A DNA stretch of 64,000 nt from assembly GCA_964493985.1 (NCBI GenBank), contig CAZBQL010000001.1:12559-76558 (forward strand). The letters run 5' to 3'. This DNA comes from MGML01 sp964493985. Its GTDB lineage: Bacteria > Chloroflexota > Dehalococcoidia > Dehalococcoidales > UBA2162. Below, piece by piece: positions 51,626-61,436 of the stretch. Under the pieces are notes generated by a model that saw only the letters and a list, made by a program, of their open reading frames with translations, had not been told where the DNA came from and did no database searches. Each line of letters starts with the position of its first letter. The stretch's first letter is position 1. Made by a program: the position numbers and the translations under genes.

Positions 51626-53720
51626 CTATTTCCTCCCGAGTAGTAAGGGGTAACGAAAACTTAAATTCATTACCTTTCTCATTAGATTCTACCCATATTT
51701 TACCATCGTGCAATTGAACTAATTTTTGACAGATGTAAAGGCCTAATCCTAATCCTCCTTCTGTCTTTTTCCTACCCTGCTGGTATGGGGTGAACAGTAT
51801 TTCTATATCTTTAAGTGTAAGTTGCTGGCCGCCATCGCATACTCCAATTATAACATTATTTCCCTCTCTGTAAGCCTTTACAAGTAAAGAATCACCTGCC
51901 GGGCTGTACCTGACCGCATTCGTCAAGAGGTTAAGCAGTATTTGTACTACTCTGTCCGGATCACATTTGACCATGCCTATTGGAGATTGTATATCGATAT
52001 TGATAATTTGTTGTCTGGTCTGTAACATCCCTGAACTTTGAGCAATAGCCTCATGAATTACGTTACTAATATCGATATCCTGCAGGTTTAAGGTAATTTC
52101 AGTACGCTGAAGTTTCGTAAACTGAACAAGTTCAGATATCCTTCTATTCAAGTTCTGGACAGCATCATCCATATTTGAGGCCAACTCGCCAAGTACAGAA
52201 TGTTCCGGGTCCAGTTCTTCTTTTAGTAGTTCCGACGATGCCAACATAGCAGTTATCGGTGTCTTAACTTCGTGAACCAGTGCATCGACAAATTCTGTCC
52301 TTTCTCTATATTCTCTCTGTAAATCCATATATGCCATTTTCTCTTGCATATAAAGGCGAGCGTTGTCCAGAGTTGCTGCCATTTGACTGACCAGTAGTTT
52401 CAGTATAGTTATTTCTTCTATCGAATATTCGTGGTCCGACTTTTTACTGCTTAGTACCAGTATCCCAGTAATTCTATCTCTAACATTCAGTGGAGCAAGA
52501 ATTTCTACGTCAAGTGTATCCAATAATAACTGTTCATTGATAGCGAGTGCCTGGAATTGAGGCATTATATCAATATCTTGTCGTATAATAGTATCTTTAT
52601 TTTCCCTGAGCCACGAAGCAATAGTCCCGTAAAAAGGTAGATTGATGGAACTATACTTATCGTCGTGTGATGATGCTAAAATAAAACTCTTTTCCTCTTG
52701 ATCAGGTAGTAAGAGAAAAACCTTTTGTGCTCTTAAGGTAGTTATAACGGTATCGATGAGAGCATCGACAATATAATCAAGCTGCGTAATTTCCTTAGTT
52801 TTAATGCTTAGTGTTTGCATGGCCCGTAAATAATCGTATTTACTTCGGTAAAACAACGGATCCAACAGGTTTTTCAGCCATCGGATCACGACAAGCAGTA
52901 ATTCAACAATAACTAGTATTAAACCAATAGCTTTCCAGTCAAGTAATTGGCGGTCTACAAGACCAATCAGGGAAGATGAATAAATTAAGGCCACGATGAG
53001 TCCGATCGATACCAGGATTATAACAAAATACATCGCCGCCCTGCGGATAACCAGAGTAACGTCGAAAAGCTGGTATTTTAAGATGGCATAACTGCAAATA
53101 AGAAGGAATCCAATATTGCCAATAATCCCTAACGGGTATATTTTTAAACCTTCTGAAGCGAGTACATCACTCACGAGTCCCGACAGGAAGATGAAGGCAC
53201 CAATCGTAACGTATAAATATCGGCTTTTCTCGATGGTGGAAGATGAATAACGATACGCTCTTATTAATTCATATATTCCTAAAGAAATGAAACCGAACAA
53301 TAATATCATATAGGGATAATACAGCAATCCCGGAATATATCCGTTTCCATACCACATTAATTTCGTGTCGCTTATAATAAGTCCCGGAGGAACCAGCGAT
53401 ATTGCCAGTATTGCCAATCCATAGGCAGTGATAAGCCATACATTTGATTTTATAGAATGACTTAGTAATAGAACAGAGTGATAAAACGAAATCGCAACGA
53501 TGGGCAGGGTAATGAATATAGCCTTTTCCCATCCAAAAGCTTGGTCGATTGAACTCTCCCTCATGTTATAGACACAAAATGACCATAAAGTCATCGCTAC
53601 GAGAAACATAAGAAAAGGACCATGCAAACGACTTCTACGTCGTTGTAGTATTATTAGCAATGTCAAAGCAACACCGCTAATAACTCCATATAAAGGTGAA
53701 AAAAATAAAAAAGCATCCAT
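51606..53720 (-). CDS. Membrane sensor histidine kinase (7TM-like sensor, GAF, HisKA, HATPase)
   Basis: 704 residues. About eight hydrophobic helices in the first 260 residues form a membrane sensor like the 7TM N-terminal domain of other kinases. A GAF domain follows (about 310-450), then HisKA with phosphoacceptor His483 in VHEVKTPITAM, and HATPase_c with LNLLTNAVRYSP, a G1 box (VCDGGQQ, somewhat altered) and GLGLGLYICQKLV. It probably phosphorylates the overlapping OmpR-type regulator. It starts nine bases after the GH3 gene, making a small operon. The signal sensed is unknown. Confidence 0.92.
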   Translation of the reverse strand: MDAFLFFSPLYGVISGVALTLLIILQRRRSRLHGPFLMFLVAMTLWSFCVYNMRESSIDQAFGWEKAIFITLPIVAISFYHSVLLLSHSIKSNVWLITAYGLAILAISLVPPGLIISDTKLMWYGNGYIPGLLYYPYMILLFGFISLGIYELIRAYRYSSSTIEKSRYLYVTIGAFIFLSGLVSDVLASEGLKIYPLGIIGNIGFLLICSYAILKYQLFDVTLVIRRAAMYFVIILVSIGLIVALIYSSSLIGLVDRQLLDWKAIGLILVIVELLLVVIRWLKNLLDPLFYRSKYDYLRAMQTLSIKTKEITQLDYIVDALIDTVITTLRAQKVFLLLPDQEEKSFILASSHDDKYSSINLPFYGTIASWLRENKDTIIRQDIDIMPQFQALAINEQLLLDTLDVEILAPLNVRDRITGILVLSSKKSDHEYSIEEITILKLLVSQMAATLDNARLYMQEKMAYMDLQREYRERTEFVDALVHEVKTPITAMLASSELLKEELDPEHSVLGELASNMDDAVQNLNRRISELVQFTKLQRTEITLNLQDIDISNVIHEAIAQSSGMLQTRQQIINIDIQSPIGMVKCDPDRVVQILLNLLTNAVRYSPAGDSLLVKAYREGNNVIIGVCDGGQQLTLKDIEILFTPYQQGRKKTEGGLGLGLYICQKLVQLHDGKIWVESNEKGNEFKFSLPLTTREEIVENIIN

Positions 53721-53729
53721 ATTAATTAT

Positions 53730-55343
53730 TTACAACGAAGCACTTATTTTAAGTAAATCATTAAGTACAGTATCGGAAGGATTGATATGATGGAGTTTAC
53801 AATGGGCAATTTCAAATCCTTCCGACTGTATCGTTTTCATATATCTCTGAAAAGTACCTTGCTTCAATAGCGTGACCTTTATCGGGATTAAATTTATAAT
53901 CTCTTTGAAACCTTGATAGTCTTTTCTCGTATTTTTAAGCTGGTCGTTGATAAGGCTGGATACTGTTTGATCGTCGTGGTGATTACCGGTTAGTTCAAGG
54001 TATACATGCAATAAAGGATTCAATTCACTGCCTTCTTTACGCACAGTCCAGTCTTCGTAAGGGAGGCACGTGTTATGTATAGCCTTCCATATCTCTTTTT
54101 CACAGAGACGCATAAAGCCACTGATATCAATTATATCGTCGACCCGACTATGAAAAATTATCTGTGGCAACGTTGAACTGGTTTCTTCATCACCAATCGA
54201 AATAACCTTAATCAAATCTCCTATTCGATACCTGACAAATGGGCCGCCATGGAAATTAGTGATAACAATTTCATAAATCTTACCAGCTTCGAGTTCATCC
54301 ACCATTACAGTATCGGGTATGAAATTGTCATCTCTCTGACTTCTCAAGCATTCCTCTTCAGGGATAAATTCATAAAAATTGGAATATGGAACAAGAGTCA
54401 TTCCTTTCTTATTCCAGCCTTGCATTGCTATAAAACAAGTTTCGGTAGCAATGTAAACATCAAGAGGTTTTATCCCCCAATTATTAGCTATTTCGTCCTG
54501 GTAGATGGTAGTATCTGTACCACTGCAAACAAGACCTTTTATCTGCCATATATCTTTAGGAATAATCGGTCTATTAGCTATTCGTGCTTTGATCAATGCT
54601 TGAATTAAACGGAGTGCAGCAATAGGGTGTAATGTCTTTAAAGATACTTCTGAATCATTTCCTAATTTATTAAAACTGTTGCCAATCTTATTAAGGACCC
54701 CGGCCAGGGAGGTGGCGTAATCAACTCCAGAACGTAAACCAATATGAAGGCCTTGCTCAATTCTTTCTTGAAATTCCATTTGTTCAGCTTTATCAAGTGG
54801 CGGGATGGGATAATACAACAAACGTTCCTCGGCTGCGTATCCCATTACCCCGGTAGTATAAGGTATCGGTGGTAAATCGACGACAACTCTGGCACCTGGA
54901 CGTAACTTTACCTCTCCATGAGTATTGGCTGAAGAAAGTATGAAGGCAGATAGAGTGTTATCCGCAAGGACTCTAATATTTCCTTGTGTGTAAGGTATCC
55001 ATTTTATTGTTCCGGAATATCCTGATGTGTGTGCCCACAAGATTGGTTTTTCCGCTAAAACTGATTCATTTTTTTCGTCGAAATAGGATTGGTAGTCTCT
55101 ATAGGTCGTAAAAGGAACATTCTTTCGAAAATCATCGATATTCTCGCATTTTCGGCTGCCTATAATTTTCTTTCCCAACTCCGACTTTTGAAGCAGCTCT
55201 ATCTGGTCATTAAGCAGAGTCCTCTGAATTGTCATGAACTCTTCAATGTAAAGATCAAGGAAACCACAATACTTTAACCAAAGTTTTTGGTCGTCTTTTC
55301 TTTCAAAAAGGATATCTTTTTTTAGGAAAGAAAATTTCCCCAT
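53730..55343 (-). CDS. GH3-family acyl-adenylate-forming enzyme
   Basis: 537 residues of the GH3 family, best known from plants where it joins amino acids to hormone acids through an acyl-AMP intermediate; bacterial members are mostly uncharacterised. ATP-binding features include the P-loop-like AHTSGYSGTIKWIPYT, the central LVCSGTDTTIY and YIATETCFIAMQ, and the GPFVRYRIGDLIKV segment. The C-terminal lid has KQGTFQRYMKT. AAGGAG lies six bases before the ATG. It is the first gene of an operon with a sensor kinase and regulator. An 11-bp inverted repeat spans its upstream leader. Confidence 0.88.
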   Translation of the reverse strand: MGKFSFLKKDILFERKDDQKLWLKYCGFLDLYIEEFMTIQRTLLNDQIELLQKSELGKKIIGSRKCENIDDFRKNVPFTTYRDYQSYFDEKNESVLAEKPILWAHTSGYSGTIKWIPYTQGNIRVLADNTLSAFILSSANTHGEVKLRPGARVVVDLPPIPYTTGVMGYAAEERLLYYPIPPLDKAEQMEFQERIEQGLHIGLRSGVDYATSLAGVLNKIGNSFNKLGNDSEVSLKTLHPIAALRLIQALIKARIANRPIIPKDIWQIKGLVCSGTDTTIYQDEIANNWGIKPLDVYIATETCFIAMQGWNKKGMTLVPYSNFYEFIPEEECLRSQRDDNFIPDTVMVDELEAGKIYEIVITNFHGGPFVRYRIGDLIKVISIGDEETSSTLPQIIFHSRVDDIIDISGFMRLCEKEIWKAIHNTCLPYEDWTVRKEGSELNPLLHVYLELTGNHHDDQTVSSLINDQLKNTRKDYQGFKEIINLIPIKVTLLKQGTFQRYMKTIQSEGFEIAHCKLHHINPSDTVLNDLLKISASL

Positions 55344-55353
55344 AATGACTCCT

Positions 55354-55426
55354 TGTTAACCCTGAAAGTAAGTCATTACCTGGGTATGATAGGTGAGGAA
55401 ATGAAAATGATTAAGCAGGGTTAACA
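55354..55426. promoter_or_regulatory. 11-bp inverted repeat with 51-base spacing upstream of the GH3 gene
   Basis: TGTTAACCCTG at 55354-55364 is the exact reverse complement of CAGGGTTAACA at 55416-55426. The first arm is 10 bases from the GH3 start codon. The 51-base separation is close to five helical turns, as expected for two half-sites or two protein dimers on one face of DNA; it could also fold in RNA. The remaining 55427-55755 contains no recognised gene. Confidence 0.55.
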
Positions 55427-55755
55427 TTTTCACGCAATATTATTATCAAAATCGATAGTACGTACTATTATTGTACATTCAATTCATATCAAATTGTGTG
55501 GTATTTTGGTTCGATTTGGTTAGAAAATGGTAGAGATTATGTGGATATTAGTCTCATATGATGGCGTATCTGGTTGGTTATCCTTGATTATTTGGTACGA
55601 ATTGAGATGAAGAATCCGGGTGTTTATGTTAATTTCCAATAATGCAGAGTAAAATCCAATGCCATACCAGTACTATTATCAATGCGGGTATCTTAAAAAC
55701 TCAACGAATTATGTTAACCAATTACTTTGCAGCACTCGTATCAACTATATATAAG

Positions 55756-56796
55756 CTAAACGGCTTTTAAGGTTATATGTATATTTTTCTTATCCGTTGA
55801 AAGTCTCTCGATGACAGGTAACTCAGCCAGAATGGTTTCCAAAGGAGAAGGCTGCTCCATCTGTATAAATACATAAGCCCCTCCTTCGATAGATCCACCC
55901 ATTGATGTAACTGTTAAACCTGTGTCTTGAACTATTGAATCTTCTAATTCTCTTATCGAACTACGTGTCACCGGTCTATCTATATGAATCTTAATTTTCC
56001 CCTGGTAGAGTTCATTACTCATAATCTTGTCTTCTTCAGTATTTATTGAAGTGATGGCTCCTTTTTTCCCCTTATCCCTGGCATCTTTTTTATCCTTTTT
56101 TTCTTCTTTTATCTTCTGAATTTCGAATTTCTTGTTAGCCTGCTCCGCTTCGGTCTTTGCCCTGTTTGCCAGTTTGATCGTTTCTTCATTTTGTCTGGTC
56201 GCTGTTTTTAATCTATCCATGGCCTGAGCCGCTTCCTTTTTTGCGTCAGCTTCAGCTTCCGTTATAGCTTTTACAGCGGTTGCAGCTTTGGTAACCCGCA
56301 TATCAGCGTGCTCTACCTCTCCCTTTACCCAGGTCAAGTTTTCTTTCGCCTTTTCAAATTCCCGGGTAACCTCCACACTGTTTTTCTGTGCCTCTTCAAA
56401 ATCGTGCCTTGCCTGTTCCAGGGCCTTGACTGATTTTTTATCTCCAGGATTTTTATCCACTTTTTCCTTCAGAGTTTTAAATCTTTTACTTGCCTGCTCG
56501 ACTTTGGACTTTGCTTTATTTGCCAGTTTAATCATCTCTTCACTTTGTCTGATTGCTGCTTTTAGTCTATCCCTGGCCTGCGTCGCTTCCTTTCTAGCGG
56601 TAGCTTCAGCTTCCGTCGAAGTTTTTAATTCTGCCGTTGTTTCAGTTGCTCGTAAATCGGCCTCTTCAACCTCCTCTTTCACTTTAGCCAGGCTTTCTTT
56701 TGCTTTTTCTGCTTCCCGGGCAAGCTCCGCACTGTTCTTCTGTGCCTCTTCACTCTTTTTACGGAAACTTGCCAATCGATTGATTTCTTTTTCCAT
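55756..56796 (-). CDS. Coiled-coil protein with internal duplication, last gene of the pilus operon
   Basis: 346 residues. The first 245 are almost entirely charged heptad-type helix (Lys, Glu, Ala). They contain a duplicated block: residues about 16-106 reappear at 134-224 (EEAQKNS at 16 and 134, DRLK-A-RQ-EE-IKLAN-AK in both), a 118-residue period. A basic linker (KKDKKDARDKGKKG) leads to a C-terminal domain of about 85 residues (MSNELYQGKIKIHIDRP...NIHITLKAV) that looks globular and beta-rich. AAGGAG lies nine bases before the ATG. It follows pilT by 47 bases. It may be a scaffold or motor-regulating protein for the pilus; no family recognised. Confidence 0.78.
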   Translation of the reverse strand: MEKEINRLASFRKKSEEAQKNSAELAREAEKAKESLAKVKEEVEEADLRATETTAELKTSTEAEATARKEATQARDRLKAAIRQSEEMIKLANKAKSKVEQASKRFKTLKEKVDKNPGDKKSVKALEQARHDFEEAQKNSVEVTREFEKAKENLTWVKGEVEHADMRVTKAATAVKAITEAEADAKKEAAQAMDRLKTATRQNEETIKLANRAKTEAEQANKKFEIQKIKEEKKDKKDARDKGKKGAITSINTEEDKIMSNELYQGKIKIHIDRPVTRSSIRELEDSIVQDTGLTVTSMGGSIEGGAYVFIQMEQPSPLETILAELPVIERLSTDKKNIHITLKAV

Positions 56797-56843
56797 TTAA
56801 ATAATCTCCTTGAATTCAGGAGTATATCATTCAAAATATATAT

Positions 56844-58034
56844 TTACTTCTTATCACCGAATATACTCGTTTTTCTGATTTCCTCACTATCATTGAGATC
56901 ACCGGTGTTTTCGTCTTTCTTTTTAAAGAATTTATAATAGGGGTCTTCCTTTCTATTCTCATCCCGATGGAGGTTAATCTCGCCGACGATTTTCTCGATT
57001 TCCGCTCTGTTGTTACAAAAAGCCAGGAGGTTTTTACCGGTGATCAGACCATTTGTATACAGATCGCTTAAGGATTGATCAAGCATTACCATGCCCTCCT
57101 GAGCGTGGGTGCGAATTACGTTAGGTAGTTGATGTATTTTCCCATCTCGAATAAGGCTGCTGACGGCTGTGTTAGCCAGCATCAATTCGATGGCAGGTAA
57201 TCTGCTTTCCCCCTCCTTAGTCGGGACGAGTGTCTGGCACATGATTCCCAGAAGCAAATTAGCCATTCGTGTCTGAGCAAAATTTCTTTCGTGAATAGGA
57301 AAAAGGTCAATCACACGGTCAACAGCCTGAGAAGAACTGGGAGCATGACCTGTAGTGATTACAAGGTGCCCTGTTTCAGCGAGGATCAATACGGATTCCG
57401 CCGTTTCCGTGTCCCTCATTTCTCCAACCATTATTACGTCAGGGTCCTGTCGTAAGACGTGCCTGAGTGCCTGAGAAAAAGAATTTGTGTCGTTGCCTAA
57501 TTCACGTTGAATAATACTGGATTTATCATCCGCAAATATATACTCCAGCGGGTCTTCAATTGTCACAATACGACGGCTTTCCAGGTGATTCAGATAATCA
57601 ATCATTGCTGCCAGCGTTGTTGATTTACCGCTTCCTGTCGGTCCGGACACAATTATCAATCCTCTCGGTTTGAGTATCAATTCCTTGCATACCTCAGGAA
57701 GATGTAATTCTTCAATCGTTGGTATCACAGCCGGTATTAAACGCAGAGCAATACTTATATTTCCTCGATGAAAAGCAACATTACCCCGCAGTCTGGTAAC
57801 ACCATCTATCGTATAACCGAAATCAAGCTCCTTTTCTTTATAAAATTTGTCTCTTTCCTCTTGAGTCGTCACCTTTTCCAGGAATTCTTTTATATCTGAA
57901 GATTTGAGTGGATCACCACCATCAATCCATTCGATTTGTCCGTTTATTCTGAACATGGGCTGTGAATTTTCCGACACATGGAGGTCTGAAGCATTTTTCG
58001 CCTTTGCGTCTGCTACGAGGTTGAATATGTCCAT
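56844..58034 (-). CDS. pilT: Pilus retraction ATPase PilT-like
   Basis: 396 residues, hexameric ATPase on the cytosolic side of the pilus machine. The N-terminal PAS-like domain (ASDLHVSENSQPMFRINGQ) is followed by Walker A GPTGSGKSTT, the Asp box IVTIEDPLEYIF, Walker B DPDVIMVGEMRD and the His box ITTGHAPSSSQAVDRVIDLFP. The AIRNLIRE retraction motif appears only loosely (VSSLIRDGK). It is slightly longer than typical PilT because of a charged C-terminal tail (KKDENTGDLNDSEE). It begins one base after the pilMN stop. Confidence 0.93.
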   Translation of the reverse strand: MDIFNLVADAKAKNASDLHVSENSQPMFRINGQIEWIDGGDPLKSSDIKEFLEKVTTQEERDKFYKEKELDFGYTIDGVTRLRGNVAFHRGNISIALRLIPAVIPTIEELHLPEVCKELILKPRGLIIVSGPTGSGKSTTLAAMIDYLNHLESRRIVTIEDPLEYIFADDKSSIIQRELGNDTNSFSQALRHVLRQDPDVIMVGEMRDTETAESVLILAETGHLVITTGHAPSSSQAVDRVIDLFPIHERNFAQTRMANLLLGIMCQTLVPTKEGESRLPAIELMLANTAVSSLIRDGKIHQLPNVIRTHAQEGMVMLDQSLSDLYTNGLITGKNLLAFCNNRAEIEKIVGEINLHRDENRKEDPYYKFFKKKDENTGDLNDSEEIRKTSIFGDKK

Positions 58035-58035
58035 A

Positions 58036-59574
58036 TTACCTGCCCCCCTTTATCAACCGCATCTGGAACGCGATATCTTCAACATCGGTCGATTCGCCCT
58101 TGTCCTGGATTGACAGGACTATTTCCGAGAATTGATTGGTCTGCTCCAAATTATGGGTATATTCCAATATTTGTTCCTTTTGGTAAGCTTTTCCCTGGAT
58201 TCTAAAATCACTACCTTCTTGAATAGAAGATAAAGAAACGCCGGATGGTAGAGTTGCGAGAACCAGTTTTACGTCGTCATTTATTATTGTTTTATTACTT
58301 CCTAACGTAGTTAAAGACCCATTGTATTGCTGCCATTCGTTAGCCAGCGTTTCGGCCCGTTCTGTAAGAGTATCAATCTCCTGTTGTCCTACCAGCTGCT
58401 TAGCTTCAAGTTCTATTAACGCCTGTTCTGCTGATGCTAATTGTTCACGGGAAGATTCAGTCTTAGCGGAAGCCGATTGTAGCTGAAAGAAACAGATCAC
58501 AAGGATACCAACAGCTAAAATAACCCCTGTTAAAGCCAGCACTTCTGGTCTCAACTTCTTTTCTTTTAAAACCTCGGGTAATAAGTTTACCCTTACCCTC
58601 CGTGAATACGAATCATCCAGAGGCGCTATCTCACCCATTGCCAGTCCAAGATTGACACCATGTATATTCGGTGAAAATTCCGGTGGATAGTTAAGGGGTA
58701 AAGGCAAATGGGTAATGGGATGATTTAGAGAAGAAGAAAGTGATTCATATGTCCGAGGGTCAAGATCTCCAAATCCAAATATTTTTACGTTATCGGTTGA
58801 ACTCATCGAGGTATAAAATGCAAATGTACGTTCCAGTTCATCCAATATTATAGATTCATTCTCATCGATAGAATTGTCAAAAGGAATAGGTATAGAACGA
58901 CTTAATATGGGTAGATTATCGATCAATACGACTATGTCCATTTCAGTGGACCTGACATCAAAAACGATTGAGGTTGGGCTATCCACATTTCGAGTGAGAG
59001 CCAAAGGGGCAAGCTCCAAAAAGGCTGGCTTGATTTCTGCTTTTTGCAAAGCGTCCATCAAAGGATCAATTGTATTCCTGGCATAAGCAATCAGGAAGAT
59101 TGTCATATCCTGGTATGTCTCTTTGAGAATCTGCCAGGAAAGATAGACCGTATCCATGGTAACCGGTAACTCTCGTTCGGCCTCATGGTAAATTGCTTCG
59201 TCCAGCACGTTCAGGGGAACATTGGGCAGGTCAATGAAACGTGTTATCCCATGAATGCCACTCAGTCCAACAATCAGGTTGTCTTTTTTTATTGCATGGT
59301 CCTTAAAAAGGTCCTTCAATCTGGCAGCTACAATATCCGGGTCCATGACAACACCATTGACAACCAAATTCGGTTCTAATTCAGCAGTAACCCATTGTTC
59401 AATTTCGTCACCATGCACGACAGTTATATTTATACTGGTATCACTGATATAAAGACTGGTAACTTTTTTCGCGAACATTCGTTTTACTTGAGATCGTCTT
59501 GTTGAACTATCTGCATCTGTAGATACTCCAATAGCGGTCACATTGCTATCAAATTGCTCATTCGCACTATTCAT
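58036..59574 (-). CDS. pilM: PilM-PilN fusion, pilus inner-membrane platform
   Basis: 512 residues joining two usually separate proteins. Residues about 35-330 are the actin-like PilM (TSLYISDTSINITVV, LPNVPLNVLDEAIYHEAERELPV, a middle SIVFDVRSTEMDIVVL). PilN begins around 335 with RVRVNLLPEV, then one membrane helix (ALTGVILAVGILVICFF), a coiled coil and an alpha/beta domain (VSLSSIQEGSDFRIQGKAY). In other bacteria PilM binds a short N-terminal PilN peptide, so the fusion makes that link covalent. Its start overlaps the pilO end by eight bases, giving the unusual order O before MN. Confidence 0.88.
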   Translation of the reverse strand: MNSANEQFDSNVTAIGVSTDADSSTRRSQVKRMFAKKVTSLYISDTSINITVVHGDEIEQWVTAELEPNLVVNGVVMDPDIVAARLKDLFKDHAIKKDNLIVGLSGIHGITRFIDLPNVPLNVLDEAIYHEAERELPVTMDTVYLSWQILKETYQDMTIFLIAYARNTIDPLMDALQKAEIKPAFLELAPLALTRNVDSPTSIVFDVRSTEMDIVVLIDNLPILSRSIPIPFDNSIDENESIILDELERTFAFYTSMSSTDNVKIFGFGDLDPRTYESLSSSLNHPITHLPLPLNYPPEFSPNIHGVNLGLAMGEIAPLDDSYSRRVRVNLLPEVLKEKKLRPEVLALTGVILAVGILVICFFQLQSASAKTESSREQLASAEQALIELEAKQLVGQQEIDTLTERAETLANEWQQYNGSLTTLGSNKTIINDDVKLVLATLPSGVSLSSIQEGSDFRIQGKAYQKEQILEYTHNLEQTNQFSEIVLSIQDKGESTDVEDIAFQMRLIKGGR

Positions 59575-60127
59575 AGTATTCCCCTTTTACGCTATAAATA
59601 ATCATTCGCATAGTAGCCGCAGAATTTTCTCCCTGGATGTTTACATTTAGTGTCTTTAATATTCCAGTCGTAAAATACTGACTCATTACATCGATAAATT
59701 CGTAAAGATTCTTGGCGCTACCCGCAATTGAAAAATCGATCATCATAGTTCGATAATTTATCCCAGTTATCGGTTCATTAGATAACGGGTTAGAACTAAT
59801 ACTGGTAATATGTATATCTTTGTCGCTCGCAGTTGTCAGTATATCCTGAAATATACCGGAGGTTATCAGAGGAATAGAAATTCGTGTTTGAGTAGCGGCA
59901 ATTTGTTCCTCATAGTTTGCTATCCGGTCTTTTTCTACCTGTTGCTTATCCAGAATATCTTCTATAGAAATGCCTTCAGTTTGTTCTTCCACTAATGACA
60001 GCTTTTCCGAGAGTGCTTTTTGTTCGTTAACTTCCGATAAATAGGCTACCCAAATACTAATCAGGCCAACACAAAACAGTCCGGCACCAATGATAACCAA
60101 TAGTCTTTTACTTAATATATTTTTCAT
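59567..60127 (-). CDS. pilO: PilO-like pilus assembly protein
   Basis: 186 residues: one N-terminal membrane helix (LLVIIGAGLFCVGLISIWVAYL), a coiled coil (about 32-80) and a C-terminal ferredoxin-like domain with ITSISSNPL and MIDFSIAGSAKNLYEFIDVMSQ, the PilO pattern. It forms a heterodimer with PilN in the inner-membrane ring. AGGAG lies nine bases before the ATG. Sequence similarity in this family is low, so assignment rests on topology and context between pilC and pilMN. Confidence 0.83.
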   Translation of the reverse strand: MKNILSKRLLVIIGAGLFCVGLISIWVAYLSEVNEQKALSEKLSLVEEQTEGISIEDILDKQQVEKDRIANYEEQIAATQTRISIPLITSGIFQDILTTASDKDIHITSISSNPLSNEPITGINYRTMMIDFSIAGSAKNLYEFIDVMSQYFTTGILKTLNVNIQGENSAATMRMIIYSVKGEYYE

Positions 60128-60218
60128 GAAAACACTCCTGTAAAGGTGTTAGCTTGCAATTCGTAAAATACAACTTTTTCCTGTTTTAACTATCCTTATT
60201 AATTATGCTTTTTCCGAC

Positions 60219-61430
60219 CTAGCTGAATTGCCCGAACATCGAGTAAAGGGCTGAGATAAGGGCAGATGCAATCAAACCGACAATTATGGCTAATGTAACA
60301 GTTATCACCGGCTGAATAAGATCGATCACCGTATTCATTCGATCGGCGGCTTCAGTCTCATAACTTCTTGCTGTTGACAGAAGAGATGAATCCAGTGTAC
60401 CGGTGAGTTCACCGACAGATGTCATCTGAATCATCATGGGTAAGAACAGCGTATTTTTAGACATGGAATCAGATATTCTTTCTCCTCGAAGTACATCCTG
60501 ATGGACCTGAGTTAATGCTTGTTGAATAAGGGTATTACTACTTGCATCGGTTACCATAGATATTATTTGCGAGATAGGAAGACCACTCCTGTGGAGTATC
60601 GCAATGCTGCGGCAGCAACGGCTGAGTTCGTTTAAATGGATTACTCGACCAATAACAGGCAATCTGAGAATTAACTGGTCCACGAATAGTTTTCCTCCAG
60701 GAGTTTTACCGTACACATATAATCCTAAAAAGGCGAGGACGATAAAGAGTAATACATATATCCCATAATCACTGAACCAGAGGGCAAAATTGAACACAAA
60801 CTGTGTAATTGGTGGTAGTTGCAGACCTAAATCCTGATAAAAGTCCGAAAAAGTGGGAAGAACATAAATCACCAGCACAGCCAGTACAGCAATTGCTACT
60901 ATAGTGAGTATTGTGGGATATCTCAAGGCATTTTTAACCGCCTTTGATTCAGTTTCTTCCCTTTCCAAATAATCGGCAAGCTGGTTAAGGATAATCTCCA
61001 GAGAGGCACTCTGTTCACCGACCAAAATCGATTGAACATACATTTTAGGAAAAATATCAGGATGTTTACCCATAGCCTGTGACAGATGTTGCCCCTGGCG
61101 GAGGTCCAGTATCATATCGTCGATGACAGATTTAAAACGTTTTTGAGTTGACTGGTCCCTGAGCAAACTCAGAGAATTGACCAAAGGCGTACCGGAATCA
61201 AGGAGTAATGCGAGCTGTCGGGAAAATAAAATTATCGTTTTCCTGGGAACTCTCGTCAAAGAAGGAAAGAATGACCAGCGGGGGAGAAAAGAAGGAATCG
61301 ACTTGATACTGAGGACTTTAAATCCGCGGCTGGCCAGTAATCTTGCTGCAATCTCAGCATTTACTGCTTTCTCTGTTCCTTTAACGATCCTTCTATCTTC
61401 GTTATAAGCTATATATTGAAATTCTGCCAT
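60219..61430 (-). CDS. pilC: Pilus assembly inner-membrane protein PilC (type II secretion F family)
   Basis: 403 residues with two repeated GspF domains and three membrane helices (about 168-190, 218-240 and 372-395). Typical family text includes FSRQLALLLDSGTPLVNSLSLLRDQ, YVQSILVGEQSASLEIILNQLADYLERE and MIQMTSVGELTGTLDSSLLSTA. It anchors the extension and retraction ATPases at the membrane. It starts six bases after pilB and is followed by a 91-base gap before pilO, still on one strand. Confidence 0.94.
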   Translation of the reverse strand: MAEFQYIAYNEDRRIVKGTEKAVNAEIAARLLASRGFKVLSIKSIPSFLPRWSFFPSLTRVPRKTIILFSRQLALLLDSGTPLVNSLSLLRDQSTQKRFKSVIDDMILDLRQGQHLSQAMGKHPDIFPKMYVQSILVGEQSASLEIILNQLADYLEREETESKAVKNALRYPTILTIVAIAVLAVLVIYVLPTFSDFYQDLGLQLPPITQFVFNFALWFSDYGIYVLLFIVLAFLGLYVYGKTPGGKLFVDQLILRLPVIGRVIHLNELSRCCRSIAILHRSGLPISQIISMVTDASSNTLIQQALTQVHQDVLRGERISDSMSKNTLFLPMMIQMTSVGELTGTLDSSLLSTARSYETEAADRMNTVIDLIQPVITVTLAIIVGLIASALISALYSMFGQFS

Positions 61431-61436
61431 CTTTTC

